From Falsigemmobacter intermedius (GTDB lineage Bacteria; Pseudomonadota; Alphaproteobacteria; Rhodobacterales; Rhodobacteraceae), in the NCBI RefSeq assembly GCF_004054105.1, contig NZ_SBLC01000003.1, positions 124,001 through 188,000 on the forward strand: a stretch of DNA of 64,000 nucleotides, in the 5' to 3' direction. This document shows positions 35,488 to 44,933 of the stretch, piece by piece (position 1 is the stretch's first letter; every line of letters begins with the position of its first letter). Both the position numbers and the translations under genes were made by a program. The notes under the pieces were generated by a model. That model had not been told where the DNA came from, made no database searches, and was given only the letters and a program-made list of their open reading frames with translations.

Positions 35488-35516
35488 TTGACAGGGGCGG
35501 GAGGGCAGAGTATCAG
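35488..35516 (+). promoter_or_regulatory. Probable rpsD promoter
   Basis: TTGACA at 35488-35493, 17-base spacer, TATCAG at 35511-35516. Transcription would start near 35523, giving a leader of about 160 bases. Confidence 0.6.
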
Positions 35517-35547
35517 CCCCGAAGTCCCGGTTTCTGCCGGGGCTTTT
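35515..35547 (+). terminator. Terminator-like hairpin at the rpsD promoter
   Basis: agccccg (35515-35521) pairs with cggggct (35538-35544) and is followed by tttt. The left arm overlaps the -10 box, so it would stop incoming read-through rather than the rpsD transcript itself. Confidence 0.5.
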
Positions 35548-35591
35548 CATTGGTGTTGGGGGGCCTCGCAAGAGGATTCCTGTCGCCTGAA

Positions 35592-35629
35592 GGGCCGGTT
35601 GTCCGGTCCTGAAGGAAAGGACAACGCCC
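35592..35629 (+). other. Hairpin in the rpsD leader
   Basis: gttgtcc (35598-35604) pairs with ggacaac (35619-35625), extended by gggc/gccc after a two-base bulge. It lies 55 bp before the rpsD start and is a candidate S4 autoregulatory structure, by analogy only. Confidence 0.4.
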
Positions 35630-35683
35630 TTCATGTCTCTCGCCCGCTTCGGGCAGGGGCATTTACTTTGAAGGAGATCAGCG

Positions 35684-36304
35684 ATGACCAAACGGACCGC
35701 TGCCAAGTATAAAATTGACCGCCGTATGGGCGAAAACATCTGGGGCCGCGCCAAGTCGCCGCTGAACAAGCGCGAATACGGCCCGGGCCAGCACGGCCAG
35801 CGCCGCAAGTCGAAGCTCTCGGACTTCGGTATCCAGCTGCGCGCCAAGCAAAAGCTCAAAGGCTACTACGGCGACCTGACCGAAAAGCAATTCCGTAAAA
35901 TCTACGGCGAAGCTGAGCGCGTCAAGGGCGACACCGGTGAGAACCTGGTGGGTCTGCTCGAGCGTCGTCTGGACGCAGTGGTTTACCGCGCGAAATTCGT
36001 GCCGACCATCTTCGCAGCCCGTCAGTTTGTGAACCACGGCCACGTCACCGTGAACGGCAAGCGCGTGAACATCGCTTCCTACCGCGTCAAAGAAGGCGAT
36101 GTCATCGCTGTTCGTGACCGCTCGAAGCAGCTCGCGATCGTTCTGGAAGCCGTTGCCCTGACCGAGCGCGACACCCCGGACTACCTGGAAGTCGACACCT
36201 CGAAGCTGACCGCGACCTTCGTGCGCACCCCGGCTCTCTCGGACGTTCCCTATCCGGTCGTCATGGAGCCGAACCTGGTCGTCGAATACTACGCGAAAAA
36301 CTGA
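35684..36304 (+). CDS. rpsD: 30S ribosomal protein S4
   Basis: The 206-residue protein has the S4 architecture: N-terminal [30 protein letters not shown], then the S4 RNA-binding domain with [16 protein letters not shown] and [22 protein letters not shown]4 nucleates small-subunit assembly on the 5' domain of 16S rRNA. It stands alone with its own promoter and terminator, as usual in alphaproteobacteria. A strong tgaaggaga ribosome site precedes the ATG. Confidence 0.98.
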   Translation: MTKRTAAKYKIDRRMGENIWGRAKSPLNKREYGPGQHGQRRKSKLSDFGIQLRAKQKLKGYYGDLTEKQFRKIYGEAERVKGDTGENLVGLLERRLDAVVYRAKFVPTIFAARQFVNHGHVTVNGKRVNIASYRVKEGDVIAVRDRSKQLAIVLEAVALTERDTPDYLEVDTSKLTATFVRTPALSDVPYPVVMEPNLVVEYYAKN

Positions 36305-36327
36305 TCCTGATCTTCAGGACCTGTTGG

Positions 36328-36354
36328 AAAGGCCGCGCTTTGCGCGGCCTTTTG
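36328..36354 (+). terminator. Terminator after rpsD
   Basis: An 11-bp stem (36328-36338 with 36342-36352) with a three-base loop and T-run. Confidence 0.88.
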
Positions 36355-36483
36355 CATTTTCGGGGTCTGGTCTTTGCGCCTGTCGGGATCTGTGACGGCA
36401 GGAAGAAAGATTTTTCATCTGCGGGATGAAAATTCCTTCGGGCTTCGCTATGTGGAAGACGAATTCTTACTGAGACGGGTCCC

Positions 36484-37026
36484 ATGTCCGAAAAACCAAC
36501 TGTTGAAGTGCGCTTTGAGCGGGTGCTGTTTGCCAGCCGCTGGCTGATGGCGCCGATGTATCTCGGCCTTGTGGTCACCCTGATGATGCTGCTGGCGATC
36601 TTTGTGCGCGACCTTTTCTATTATGTGCCGCAGGTCATGACGATGAGCGCGGATCGCGGGATTCTGGTGGTGCTGACCTTCATCGATCTGACGCTGGCAG
36701 CCAATCTCATCGTGATCGTGTTGTTCTCGGGCTATGAAAACTTCGTCTCAAAGCTTGATATTCAGGATGCCAAGGACCGTCCGGGCTGGATGGGAACGGT
36801 GGATTTTTCGGGGCTGAAGATGAAGGTCATCGCCTCGATCGTGGCGATTTCGGCCATCTCGCTGCTGAAGCGCTTTATGGAGATCGGTGAGAGCGCGGCG
36901 GATGCGAAATACGGCGAGACAGAGCTCTTCTGGATGACCGTGATCCATCTGACCTTCGTGCTCTCGGGTGTTCTGCTGGCGGTGATGGACTGGTTCACCG
37001 CGAAGGCGAAATATTCCAAATACTGA
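36484..37026 (+). CDS. UPF0114/TIGR00645-family membrane protein
   Basis: The 180-residue protein has four hydrophobic helices and the family segments FERVLFASRWLMAPMYLGL, VIVLFSGYENFVSKLDI and KVIASIVAISAISLLKRFM. It belongs to the YqhA family; the function is unknown. It is transcribed alone between rpsD and hisC. Confidence 0.92.
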   Translation: MSEKPTVEVRFERVLFASRWLMAPMYLGLVVTLMMLLAIFVRDLFYYVPQVMTMSADRGILVVLTFIDLTLAANLIVIVLFSGYENFVSKLDIQDAKDRPGWMGTVDFSGLKMKVIASIVAISAISLLKRFMEIGESAADAKYGETELFWMTVIHLTFVLSGVLLAVMDWFTAKAKYSKY

Positions 37027-37111
37027 AGCGGGGCGGGGGGCGTCTTTCCCTCTGGTCAGAGATGTAAGCCGGGGCTAGAACCCGCGGGAACTGATTGAAG
37101 CGAGCCGTCTC

Positions 37112-38200
37112 ATGCACCCGACGATCCGCCCGCAGCCGGGCCTTCTGGATATTGCCCTTTACGAGGGAGGCCAGGCGCGGGTCGAAGGCGTCAGCAATGT
37201 CGTCAAGCTCAGCTCAAATGAGAATCCCTTCGGGGCACCGGACCGCGCGCGTGAGGCTTTCACCCGCGCGGTTCATTCCCTGCACCGCTATCCCAACACT
37301 GACCACTTGAGCCTGCGTCAGGCGATTGGGGAGATCTGGGGGCTGGATCCTGCGCGGATTATCTGTGGCGTGGGCTCGGATGAGATCATCCATTTCCTCT
37401 GTCAGGCCTATGCCGGCCCCGGCGATGAGGTGATCCACACCGAGCATGGCTTTTTGATGTATAAGATCAGCGCGCTTGCCGCCGGGGCCACACCGGTCTG
37501 CGTCAAAGAGGCAGAGCGCGTGACGGATGTCGATGCGATCCTTGCGGCCTGCACTGAGCGCACGAAGCTGGTCTTTCTGGCCAACCCGAATAACCCCACC
37601 GGCACGATGATCGGCAATGGTGAGATGGCGCGTCTGGCTGCCGCTCTGCCGCCGCAGGCGCTTCTGGTTCTGGACGGCGCCTATGCGGAATATGTGCAGG
37701 GCTATGACGCCGGGGCTTCGCTGGTGGAGGCGCGTGACAATGTGGTCATGACGCGGACCTTCTCGAAAATTTACGGCCTTGGCGGTCTGCGGGTTGGCTG
37801 GGGCTATGGTCCGCAACATGTGATTGATGTGCTCAACCGCCTGCGGGGGCCGTTCAATCTCTCCACCGTGGCGCTGGAGGTGGCAGAGGCCGCCGTGCGT
37901 GATCAGGAGTTTCTGACCCGCTGCCGCAATGAGAACGCGCGGATGCGCGGCTGGCTGGCTGAGGCGCTCGCCGATTTCGGCGTGCCCTCTGATCCGTCTT
38001 TTGCGAATTTCATTCTTGCCCGTTTTGCGGATGCGGAGGAGGCGCAGGCCTGCGACGCGTTTCTCAAAGAGCGCGGGCTGATCGTGCGGATGGTGGCGGG
38101 CTATGGTCTGCCGCAGTGTCTGCGCATCACCATCGGCGATGAGCCGGGCTGCCGCCGGGTTGCCCATGCCATCGGCCAGTTCAAAGGGGTGCGCGAATGA
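37112..38200 (+). CDS. hisC: Histidinol-phosphate / aromatic aminotransferase
   Basis: The 362-residue fold type I PLP enzyme has SSNENPFG near the start, [10 protein letters not shown], and the PLP lysine in [18 protein letters not shown] near residue 218. HisC makes histidinol phosphate from imidazole acetol phosphate; members next to tyrosine-pathway genes often transaminate prephenate or aryl-pyruvates as well. The ATGA overlap with the prephenate/arogenate dehydrogenase gene points to an aromatic role. Confidence 0.93.
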   Translation: MHPTIRPQPGLLDIALYEGGQARVEGVSNVVKLSSNENPFGAPDRAREAFTRAVHSLHRYPNTDHLSLRQAIGEIWGLDPARIICGVGSDEIIHFLCQAYAGPGDEVIHTEHGFLMYKISALAAGATPVCVKEAERVTDVDAILAACTERTKLVFLANPNNPTGTMIGNGEMARLAAALPPQALLVLDGAYAEYVQGYDAGASLVEARDNVVMTRTFSKIYGLGGLRVGWGYGPQHVIDVLNRLRGPFNLSTVALEVAEAAVRDQEFLTRCRNENARMRGWLAEALADFGVPSDPSFANFILARFADAEEAQACDAFLKERGLIVRMVAGYGLPQCLRITIGDEPGCRRVAHAIGQFKGVRE

Positions 38201-39144
38201 GCGTGATCTATCAGCGTGTCGCCCTGATCGGGCTGGGTCTTATCGCCTCGTCCATGGCCCATGCCATGCGCGAGGCCGGAATTGCCGGATCGGTCGCGGG
38301 GCATGCGAAATCTGAGGCCACGCGCAAAGCCGCGCTGGAGATCGGTTTTTGCGACGAGGTCTTCGCCACTGCAACTGATGCCGTAAAAGACGCGGATCTG
38401 GTGGTTCTGGCGGTGCCGGTGGGGGCTATGGCGGCGATTGCGGCTGAGATCGGCCCGCATCTGAAGCCCGGTGCCTGCGTCAGCGACGTGGGTTCGGTGA
38501 AACAGGCGGTGATTGAGGCGGTCGCGCCGCATATCCCTGAAGGCGTGGATTTCGTGCCCGCGCATCCGCTTGCGGGGACCGAGCATTCGGGGCCGCATTC
38601 CGGCTTTGCGAGCCTCTTTCGCAACCGCTGGTGTCTGCTGACGCCCACACCGCAGAGCCGCCCCGAGGCGGTCGCACAACTGCGCGCCTTCTGGGAGGGG
38701 ATGGGGGCCAATGTGGATGAGATGGATGCCCCGCATCATGATCTGGTGCTGGCGGTCGTTTCGCATACGCCGCATCTGATCGCTTTCACCATGGTGGGCG
38801 TGGCCGATCATCTCCGGCGGGTGTCAAACTCGGAAGTGATTAAATATTCGGCCTCCGGCTTTCGGGACTTCACCCGCATTGCGGCCTCGGACCCGACCAT
38901 GTGGCGCGATGTCTTTTTGACCAACAAAGAGGCGACGCTCGATATTCTGGGCCGCTTTACGGAAGAACTCTTCATGCTGCAGCGTGCCATCCGCATGGAG
39001 GATGGTGAGCAGCTTCACGCTTACTTCACCCGCACCCGCGCAATCCGTCGTGGCATTATTGACGCAGGGCAGGATACTGCCGCTCCGGACTTTGGCCGTG
39101 TGGCCGCAGCGGGGGGCGCAACTGCCCTGAAAGGGAAGGAGTGA
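38197..39144 (+). CDS. Prephenate/arogenate dehydrogenase
   Basis: The 315-residue protein has an N-terminal Rossmann fold ([21 protein letters not shown]), SDVGSVKQ, the catalytic [12 protein letters not shown], and the helical dimer domain with [14 protein letters not shown]. It decarboxylates and oxidises prephenate or arogenate in tyrosine synthesis. No chorismate mutase domain or ACT domain is fused, as in TyrC types. It overlaps hisC upstream and the extensin-like gene downstream by four bases each. Confidence 0.93.
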   Translation: MSVIYQRVALIGLGLIASSMAHAMREAGIAGSVAGHAKSEATRKAALEIGFCDEVFATATDAVKDADLVVLAVPVGAMAAIAAEIGPHLKPGACVSDVGSVKQAVIEAVAPHIPEGVDFVPAHPLAGTEHSGPHSGFASLFRNRWCLLTPTPQSRPEAVAQLRAFWEGMGANVDEMDAPHHDLVLAVVSHTPHLIAFTMVGVADHLRRVSNSEVIKYSASGFRDFTRIAASDPTMWRDVFLTNKEATLDILGRFTEELFMLQRAIRMEDGEQLHAYFTRTRAIRRGIIDAGQDTAAPDFGRVAAAGGATALKGKE

Positions 39145-40172
39145 GGGTGGTTAAAGCCTGGTGTCTTGCAGTGGCGGCTCTTGTCCTGACCCTCGGTCCG
39201 GCGGCTGCTTTGCCGTCGCAAGGGGCGGGCGGTTCCCTCGCCCCGGCTCAGACTCTGCGCCCGGCGGCACGGGCAATTGCGACTCAGGCAGTGAGTCCGG
39301 ACGTCGCGGCTGAGACAGGCGTGCCGGAACGGGCGGAGTCGGCCTCTCTGGTGCCCGCAGAGGCCTTGCGCCCCCGTGCGCGCCCGGAGACGCCACCTGC
39401 AGCCACCGTTGTGGCGGCAGCGCCAACGACCCCCATCGCGCTTTACCCGGCCCTGCGCCCCGAAGCGCGTCCCGCCGGGGTGATCGTGCCGCGCCAGGCT
39501 CAGGTCGCTCCGGCCCCGGTCCTGCTGCCAGGTGCCCGGACCCAGGGGCGCGGTGCCGCGCTGCATAACCCCAATGACAACAGTGGTCAGCTCGTCCCGG
39601 CCGCAGTGGTGCGCCCCGCGCCGGGGATCGGGGCCGGGATCACCGGCACGCGCGGCGCGGTTTGCGGTGTGCCAGGGATTATCGGCGAAACCATCTCGCC
39701 GATCGCAGGACGGGTGAACGGCTGTGGCATCGCCAATCCGGTGAAAATCACCTCAGTGAACGGTGTGCGTCTGAGCCAGGCAGCCACTATGGACTGCGAC
39801 ACGGCGCGGGCCCTGAACACCTGGGTGCAGCGCGGGCTGAAGCCTGCCTTCGGTGCCACCAATGGCGGTGTCACGGGGCTGCAGATCGCGGGAAGTTACG
39901 TCTGCCGCACCCGTAATCACCGTGCCGGGGCAAAAATCTCAGAGCATGGCCGGGGCAGGGCGGTCGATATCTCGGGCATCTCTTTTGCGAATGGAACGAG
40001 TCTCTCGATTCTGCGCGACTACAAAGGACGCCAGGGCGCGCCGATCCGCGCCGCCCACCGCGCTGCCTGCGGGATCTTTGGCACCACCCTGGGGCCCGGG
40101 TCTGATGGCATGCATGAGGACCATCTGCATTTTGACACCGCGCGCCATCGCAAAGGCTCCTACTGCCGGTGA
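39141..40172 (+). CDS. Extensin-like secreted protein
   Basis: The 343-residue precursor has a signal peptide ([23 protein letters not shown]), a Pro/Ala/Arg-rich linker of about 150 residues with repeated LRP-R motifs, and a C-terminal extensin-like domain: CGVPGIIG, CGIANPVKI, CRTRNHRAGAKISEHGRGRAVDI and HEDHLHFD. His/Asp pairs in these motifs resemble a zinc peptidase of the M15-like fold. Cysteines likely form disulfides. The GTGA overlap joins it to the aromatic operon. Confidence 0.88.
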   Translation: MRVVKAWCLAVAALVLTLGPAAALPSQGAGGSLAPAQTLRPAARAIATQAVSPDVAAETGVPERAESASLVPAEALRPRARPETPPAATVVAAAPTTPIALYPALRPEARPAGVIVPRQAQVAPAPVLLPGARTQGRGAALHNPNDNSGQLVPAAVVRPAPGIGAGITGTRGAVCGVPGIIGETISPIAGRVNGCGIANPVKITSVNGVRLSQAATMDCDTARALNTWVQRGLKPAFGATNGGVTGLQIAGSYVCRTRNHRAGAKISEHGRGRAVDISGISFANGTSLSILRDYKGRQGAPIRAAHRAACGIFGTTLGPGSDGMHEDHLHFDTARHRKGSYCR

Positions 40173-40448
40173 TCCCGGCAGGGCCGTGTCCGTATTCGCC
40201 GGGGGCCGATCATTGGCTGTGAGTGACAGGGCGATCTGCGGGTCTCAGCCTGTAAGAAAAGCGCTCGGCATGTCAGAAATCAAATCGGAATTATTTGATC
40301 AATTGGTAAAATAATCCCGATTTTCCAGAGTTTTGTGGGGTTTTCGCACCCATCGGCCCGGGTTTGAGGCGCTTTGGCTTTTTGCACTGGCAATTTGCGC
40401 AGATCGGCGTAAGCAGCCCTCACACTCTGTTATTCCCGAGAGACACGC

Positions 40449-41726
40449 ATGGGCTATTTCCCGAACTGGCGCCCCGCGAGCGGCGCCACAGTGCTGCCGG
40501 ATGAGAAACTTCCGGCCGCTGCCGCCATTCCGATGGCGTTTCAACATCTTCTCGCAATGTCAGGCTCGACGATCCTGGCACCGATCATCATGGGGTTTGA
40601 CCCGAATGTGGCGGTGTTCTTCTCGGGCATCGGCACATTGCTGTTCTTCATCCTGACCGGCGGCCGGGTGCCGAGCTATCTCGGCTCATCCTTCGCCTTT
40701 ATCGCTGTGGTCCTCGCGGTGATGAGCGCGCCGGGCGCCACCATCGGCCATGCCCTTGGCGGTATAGTGATCTGTGGCCTGATCTACGCGCTGATCGGCC
40801 TGGTGGTCATGGCGATAGGATCGGCCTGGGTCGAAAAGCTGATGCCGCCGGTTGTGACCGGGACCATCGGTATGGCCATCGGTCTGAACCTTGCGCCCGT
40901 CGCGGTCAGCCAGCTTGGCATGAAGGGAGAGGCCTCGGCGGGGCATATGATCATCGCCCTGCTGACCGTGCTCGCGATGGGGGTTGTGTCCTGCTACGGC
41001 AGCCAGGCCCTGCGCCGGGTTTCGGTCCTGATGGCGATGGTCTTTGGCTATCTGCTGGTGCTGATTTTTGGCGGCACGCTTCCCGGTGTTGACGCCATTG
41101 ACTTCAGCAAAGTTGCTGCGGCCTCCTGGTTCGGCCTGCCGCAGTTCACTGCGCCGGTCTTCCAGTGGAGCGCCGTGACCATGATTGCCCCGGTGGCGAT
41201 TGTGCTTGTGGCTGAGAACCTGGGTCACATCAAAGCACTCGGCTCGATCACCGGCAAGAACATGGACCCCTATATCGGGCGCGGCTTCCTGGGCGACGGG
41301 ATTGCCACCATGATCGCGGGCGCGGGCGGCGGCACAGGTGTGACCACCTATGCTGAGAACATCGGCGTGATGGCGATGACGAAAGTCTATTCGACGCTGA
41401 TCTTCCCGATTGCGGCGGTGATTGCGATCATCCTTGGGCTTTCTCCGAAGTTCGGTGCGCTGCTGCAGACCATCCCGGCTCCGGTCCTCGCCGGCCTGGC
41501 AGTTTCGGTCTTTGGTCTGATCGCCTCTGCCATGGCGCGGATCTGGGTCGACAATAAGGTCGATTTTTCCGATCCGCGGAACCTCTTTACCGCCGGTGTT
41601 GCTCTGATCCTCGGAGCGGGCGATTTCACCGTGACCTTCGGCGGCTTTGCTCTCGGTGGCATCGGCACTTCGACGCTTGCAGCCCTTGTGATCTACCAGC
41701 TGCTCGGTCTGAACCGCAAAGCCTGA
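40449..41726 (+). CDS. Uracil/xanthine permease (NCS2 family)
   Basis: The 425-residue protein has twelve to fourteen hydrophobic segments and the NCS2/UraA pattern: AFQHLLAMSGSTILAPIIMG near residues 30-50, LVAENLGHIKALG with the substrate Glu, and GAGGGTGVTTYAENIGVMAMT. UraA-type members import uracil with H+. The 276-bp upstream region contains an AT-rich stretch with the palindrome ttgatcaa, possibly a regulator site, but no recognisable riboswitch. It ends at a strong terminator. Confidence 0.93.
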   Translation: MGYFPNWRPASGATVLPDEKLPAAAAIPMAFQHLLAMSGSTILAPIIMGFDPNVAVFFSGIGTLLFFILTGGRVPSYLGSSFAFIAVVLAVMSAPGATIGHALGGIVICGLIYALIGLVVMAIGSAWVEKLMPPVVTGTIGMAIGLNLAPVAVSQLGMKGEASAGHMIIALLTVLAMGVVSCYGSQALRRVSVLMAMVFGYLLVLIFGGTLPGVDAIDFSKVAAASWFGLPQFTAPVFQWSAVTMIAPVAIVLVAENLGHIKALGSITGKNMDPYIGRGFLGDGIATMIAGAGGGTGVTTYAENIGVMAMTKVYSTLIFPIAAVIAIILGLSPKFGALLQTIPAPVLAGLAVSVFGLIASAMARIWVDNKVDFSDPRNLFTAGVALILGAGDFTVTFGGFALGGIGTSTLAALVIYQLLGLNRKA

Positions 41727-41744
41727 CCTTTGAGACATTGATAA

Positions 41745-41784
41745 AAAGGCCCCGCTGGCATCCCGCAGCGGGGCCTTTCTTTTG
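41745..41784 (+). terminator. Terminator after the NCS2 permease gene
   Basis: A 13-bp stem (41745-41757 with 41766-41778) with an eight-base loop, then cttttg. Confidence 0.9.
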
Positions 41785-41843
41785 TGGCGAAACCCGGTCC
41801 GCTGCGCTAGGTCTGAGGTGGAAATCGCGCAGGTGTGAACCCC

Positions 41844-42191
41844 ATGTCCCTTCCCATTCCTCTGATGACCATCGGCCTTCTGCTTCTGGCCAATGTATTT
41901 ATGACCTTTGCCTGGTATGGCCACCTGAAGCATCCCGGCGCGTCTTTGATCACAGTGATCTTCATCAGCTGGGGCATCGCCTTTTTTGAATATGTGCTGC
42001 AGGTCCCGGCCAATCGCATCGGATATGGCTATTTCAATGCGGCTCAGCTGAAGACGATCCAGGAGATCATCACCCTCTCGGTCTTTGCGGTCTTCTCCAT
42101 CTTCTGGCTGAAAGAACCGCTGAGCTGGAACCACTTTGTGGGCTTTGCCTTCATCGCAGCGGGCGGCTTTTTCATCTTCCATAAGTGGTGA
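41844..42191 (+). CDS. DMT-family protein, DUF486
   Basis: The 115-residue protein has four hydrophobic helices and the DUF486 pattern (LMTIGLLLLANVFMTFAWYGHLKH, ISWGIAFFEYVLQVPANRIGY, SWNHFVGFAFIAAGGFFIFH). It is a half-size drug/metabolite-transporter-like protein of unknown function. A GTG three codons upstream (41835) is an alternative start. Confidence 0.92.
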   Translation: MSLPIPLMTIGLLLLANVFMTFAWYGHLKHPGASLITVIFISWGIAFFEYVLQVPANRIGYGYFNAAQLKTIQEIITLSVFAVFSIFWLKEPLSWNHFVGFAFIAAGGFFIFHKW

Positions 42192-42217
42192 GCGCGGCAC
42201 CGCCGGGGAGGCGCTCC

Positions 42218-42262
42218 GCCCTCCCCGGACCCCACCCGGGAGTATTTTGAAAAAGCCAAAGT
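42218..42262 (+). repeat. Interspersed repeat, copy B
   Basis: It matches copy A: GC-rich near-palindrome, then gagtatttt and aaaaagccaaag. Its AT-rich half pairs with the inverted copy at 42278-42304. Confidence 0.75.
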
Positions 42263-42300
42263 GAAGTTCGCGCCTTGTCTTTGGCTTTTTCTTAAATACT
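42241..42300. terminator. Bidirectional hairpin from facing repeat copies
   Basis: agtattt-gaaaaagccaaag and ctttggctttttc-aaatact pair over about 19-20 bp with a small internal bulge and a loop of about 17. It lies between the convergent DUF486 and cold-shock genes and can end transcription from both sides. Confidence 0.6.
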
Positions 42301-42304
42301 CATC
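42278..42304 (-). repeat. Interspersed repeat, copy B' (inverted)
   Basis: On the minus strand it reads aagatgagtatttaag followed by aaaaagccaaag. It is nearly identical to copy C at 50614-50642 and shares the core with A and B. Confidence 0.75.
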
Positions 42305-42345
42305 TTTTACACGTTGCGGCTTGCGACTCCCTTTGAGGCGCAAGC

Positions 42346-42372
42346 AAAAGGCCCGCAGGAGCGGGCCTTTCA
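42346..42372 (-). terminator. Terminator of the cold-shock gene
   Basis: On the minus strand aaaggcccgc pairs with gcgggcctttt around a four-base loop and runs into tttg. Confidence 0.82.
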
Positions 42373-42400
42373 AAGACTGAAACCGGCGATGAAGACCGGA

Positions 42401-42607
42401 TCAGGCGAGTGCGATATTGGTCGCGGATTCGCGGCCGTCGCGCGATTTTTCGATGTCAAAGGTGACCGGCTGGCCGTCTTTGAGGGCGCGGATGCCGGCG
42501 CGCTCAAGAGCGGTGATATGCACGAAGACGTCTTTCGACGAGCCTTCCGGTGCGATGAAGCCGTAGCCTTTGGTGGTGTTGAACCATTTCACGGTGCCGT
42601 TGGCCAT
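42401..42607 (-). CDS. Cold-shock protein (CspA family)
   Basis: The 68-residue single OB-fold protein has RNP1 KGYGFI and RNP2 VFVHI plus the N-terminal [11 protein letters not shown]. It binds single-stranded RNA/DNA and melts RNA structure. The preferred start follows a clear ggaggttt. It is flanked by a terminator on the 3' side and a 223-bp region divergent from the ABC-F gene. Confidence 0.96.
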   Translation of the reverse strand: MANGTVKWFNTTKGYGFIAPEGSSKDVFVHITALERAGIRALKDGQPVTFDIEKSRDGRESATNIALA

Positions 42608-42830
42608 TGTGAAACCTCCTGTCTGATGCCGCCCACGGAATGTGACGGCCCGGCGCAGTCAAGTCAGATCGGAGACGAGGCGCCATGGGCAGACCGGTGT
42701 CGATAGAAAGACGTCGCAGGCTCACGATGCCACGAAAAAGAGATATTGCAAGAATTTTCTGAGGCGCTTTGCCGCAGGGCGCGAACCTCACCGCTTGACC
42801 CTGCTGAGAGGCTGGCCTAGTGCCGATGAC

Positions 42831-44663
42831 ATGGCACGTGCACCCCTTCTTCAGCTCTCCGGTATCTCGCTCACCTTTGGCGGAAACCCTGTTTTTGATG
42901 ACCTTGACCTTGTGGTCCAGGCCGGCGACCGGATGGCGCTGGTCGGGCGCAACGGGTCGGGCAAATCCACCCTGATGAAGGTGATGGCTGCGCTTGCGGA
43001 GGCCGATCAGGGCAGCCGCGTCGTCCCGCCTGGCGTCACTGTGGGATATATGGAGCAGGACCCGGATCTTTCGGGTTTTGAGACGCTTGGCGATTATGCT
43101 GCGGCAGCACTCTCAGACGGGGAAGAGTGGAAAGTCGCCGCCGTGGCGGAGGGCCTCCGCTTTAATCCCGAGACCCCGGTGGCGACCGCTTCGGGCGGGG
43201 AGCGTCGTCGCGCGGCGCTGGCAAGGCTGATGGCTTCTGAGCCCGAACTGATGCTTCTGGATGAGCCGACCAACCACCTTGATATCGCGGCCATCGAATG
43301 GCTTGAAAATGAGCTTTCGACGACCCGCTCAGCCTTTGTGCTGATTTCGCACGACCGCGCATTTTTGAAGCGTCTGACGAAAGGGACGCTTTGGATCGAT
43401 CGTGGTCAGGTGCGCCGTCGCGAATCAGGGTTTGATGGTTTTGAGGACTGGCGTGACACTGTCTGGGCCGAAGAAGACGCGGCCCGCCACAAGCTAGACC
43501 GCAAGATCAAAGCCGAAGCGAAATGGGCCGTTGAGGGTATTTCGGCGCGGCGCAAGCGCAATATGGGCCGGGTGCGGGCGCTGGATGCGCTGAAGGCGGA
43601 GCGCGCCTCGCAGATCCGCCGTCAGGGCACCGCCGCCATGGAGATCGAGGCAGCGCCCACTTCGGGCAAGCGCGTCATTGAGGCGACCGGGATCAGCAAA
43701 GATTTCGGCTCGGGTCCGGTCATTAAAGACTTCGATCTGCGGGTGATGCGCGGCGACCGGATCGCTTTTGTGGGGCCCAACGGCGCGGGCAAGACCACGC
43801 TTTTGAAAATGCTGACCGGCGAGCTTGCCCCGGATACCGGCACGGTGGTGCTGGGGACCGGGCTGGAAGTGGCGGTCTTTGACCAGGCCCGTGCCCAGCT
43901 TGATCCCGAAGCCACGCTTTGGGACAGTCTGACGAATGACCCGCAGATGGCGGTCTCGGGGGCGTCGGATCAGGTCATGGTGCGTGGCGTGCCCAAACAC
44001 GTCGTGGGCTATCTGAAAGACTTTCTCTTTGACGAGCGTCAGGCGCGGGCACCGGTCAAAAGCCTCTCCGGCGGTGAGAAGGCACGTCTGCTGCTGGCGC
44101 GGCTGATGGCGCGGGAATCTAACTTCCTGATCCTCGACGAGCCGACCAACGATCTCGATGTGGAGACGCTGGATCTGCTGCAGGACATCCTAGGGGATTT
44201 TCCGGGCACCGTGCTGCTGGTCAGCCACGATCGGGATTTCATCGACCGGGTGGCGACGGCGACTGTGGTCCTCGAAGGGGGCGGACGGGCGACGGTCTAT
44301 GCCGGCGGCTGGAGCGACATGCTGGTCCAGCGCGGCGGAAATCCGGTTGCGCTTTCGGTCAGCAAGACCGGAAAGACCTCAGCGCCTTCCGCCGCCCCGG
44401 TCGCGGCCGCGGCACCGAAAGCTACGCCTGCGAAAGCGGGTCTGAGCTTTACCGAGAAAAAGCGTCTCGAAGAGCTGCCTTCAGTGATGGAGCGGCTGGA
44501 GGCTGAGATTGGCAAACTCTCGGAACTGCTGGCCACGCCGGATCTTTTCACCCGCGAGCCGGTGAAGGCGAAGCGCGCCACGGATATGCTGGCAGAGCGC
44601 CAGTCCGCGCTTGCCGCAGCGGAAGAGGAATGGTTGATGCTGGAAGAAAAATCAGCGGGTTGA
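42831..44663 (+). CDS. ABC-F family ATPase (Uup-like)
   Basis: From ATG 42831 the product has 610 residues with two ABC domains in one chain and no membrane segments. Walker A motifs are GRNGSGKST and GPNGAGKTT, signatures SGGERRR and LSGGEKAR, Walker B LMLLDEPTNHLD and LILDEPTNDLD. The linker between domains is charged and the C-terminal 80 residues form a coiled coil (EKKRLEELPSVMERLEAEIGKL), typical of Uup. ABC-F proteins act on ribosomes. A TTGACC-N17-TAGTGC promoter lies at 42795-42823. Confidence 0.95.
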   Translation: MARAPLLQLSGISLTFGGNPVFDDLDLVVQAGDRMALVGRNGSGKSTLMKVMAALAEADQGSRVVPPGVTVGYMEQDPDLSGFETLGDYAAAALSDGEEWKVAAVAEGLRFNPETPVATASGGERRRAALARLMASEPELMLLDEPTNHLDIAAIEWLENELSTTRSAFVLISHDRAFLKRLTKGTLWIDRGQVRRRESGFDGFEDWRDTVWAEEDAARHKLDRKIKAEAKWAVEGISARRKRNMGRVRALDALKAERASQIRRQGTAAMEIEAAPTSGKRVIEATGISKDFGSGPVIKDFDLRVMRGDRIAFVGPNGAGKTTLLKMLTGELAPDTGTVVLGTGLEVAVFDQARAQLDPEATLWDSLTNDPQMAVSGASDQVMVRGVPKHVVGYLKDFLFDERQARAPVKSLSGGEKARLLLARLMARESNFLILDEPTNDLDVETLDLLQDILGDFPGTVLLVSHDRDFIDRVATATVVLEGGGRATVYAGGWSDMLVQRGGNPVALSVSKTGKTSAPSAAPVAAAAPKATPAKAGLSFTEKKRLEELPSVMERLEAEIGKLSELLATPDLFTREPVKAKRATDMLAERQSALAAAEEEWLMLEEKSAG

Positions 44664-44687
44664 GCTGATCTTCTCTGATGACTGAAC

Positions 44688-44717
44688 CCCGCCCCGGAGC
44701 TGTTCCGGGGCGGTTTC
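44688..44717 (+). terminator. Terminator after the ABC-F gene
   Basis: A 9-bp stem (44689-44697 with 44705-44713), then ttt and further T-rich sequence. Confidence 0.8.
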
Positions 44718-44825
44718 GTTTCTGGCCCCGGCATCTGCCCTGAGGAATGGGCTGAAAAACATGATCACGCCTGCGTTATAATGCCCCGTTTGCGTGAATT
44801 TCAGGCACAATGCGAAGCGGCGGAA

Positions 44826-44854
44826 TTGACGCTTATAAACGTCATTCGTTACAT
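44826..44854 (+). promoter_or_regulatory. Probable promoter of the peptide importer operon
   Basis: TTGACG at 44826-44831, 17-base spacer, TTACAT at 44849-44854, 79 bp before the binding-protein ATG. An isolated perfect TATAAT at 44777-44782 lacks a good -35 and is less likely. Confidence 0.6.
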
Positions 44855-44933
44855 GACAGACTTCACCGCTCCGGGGGAGCGGGAATGGTAGGGGACTGCC
44901 AGTCAGCGGTCCCGGTTCTCAGGAGGAGCCCAG

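Larger units (their letters stand above)
35346..35683. other. Intergenic region before rpsD
   Basis: This 338-bp stretch contains, in order, interspersed repeat copy A, a G-tract with flanking ccctgcccg/cgggcaggg arms, the rpsD promoter, a terminator-like hairpin at 35515-35547 and a leader hairpin at 35592-35629. I see no gene. Confidence 0.7.

Noticed and set aside
40173-40448. Possible riboswitch and 14-codon frame (40270) before the nucleobase permease
   Set aside because: No recognisable purine, preQ1 or other aptamer core; the short frame lacks a ribosome site. Only an AT-rich patch with ttgatcaa remains.
44777-44782. Perfect TATAAT before the peptide importer
   Set aside because: No acceptable -35 at 16-18 bp; the TTGACG-N17-TTACAT at 44826-44854 fits better.
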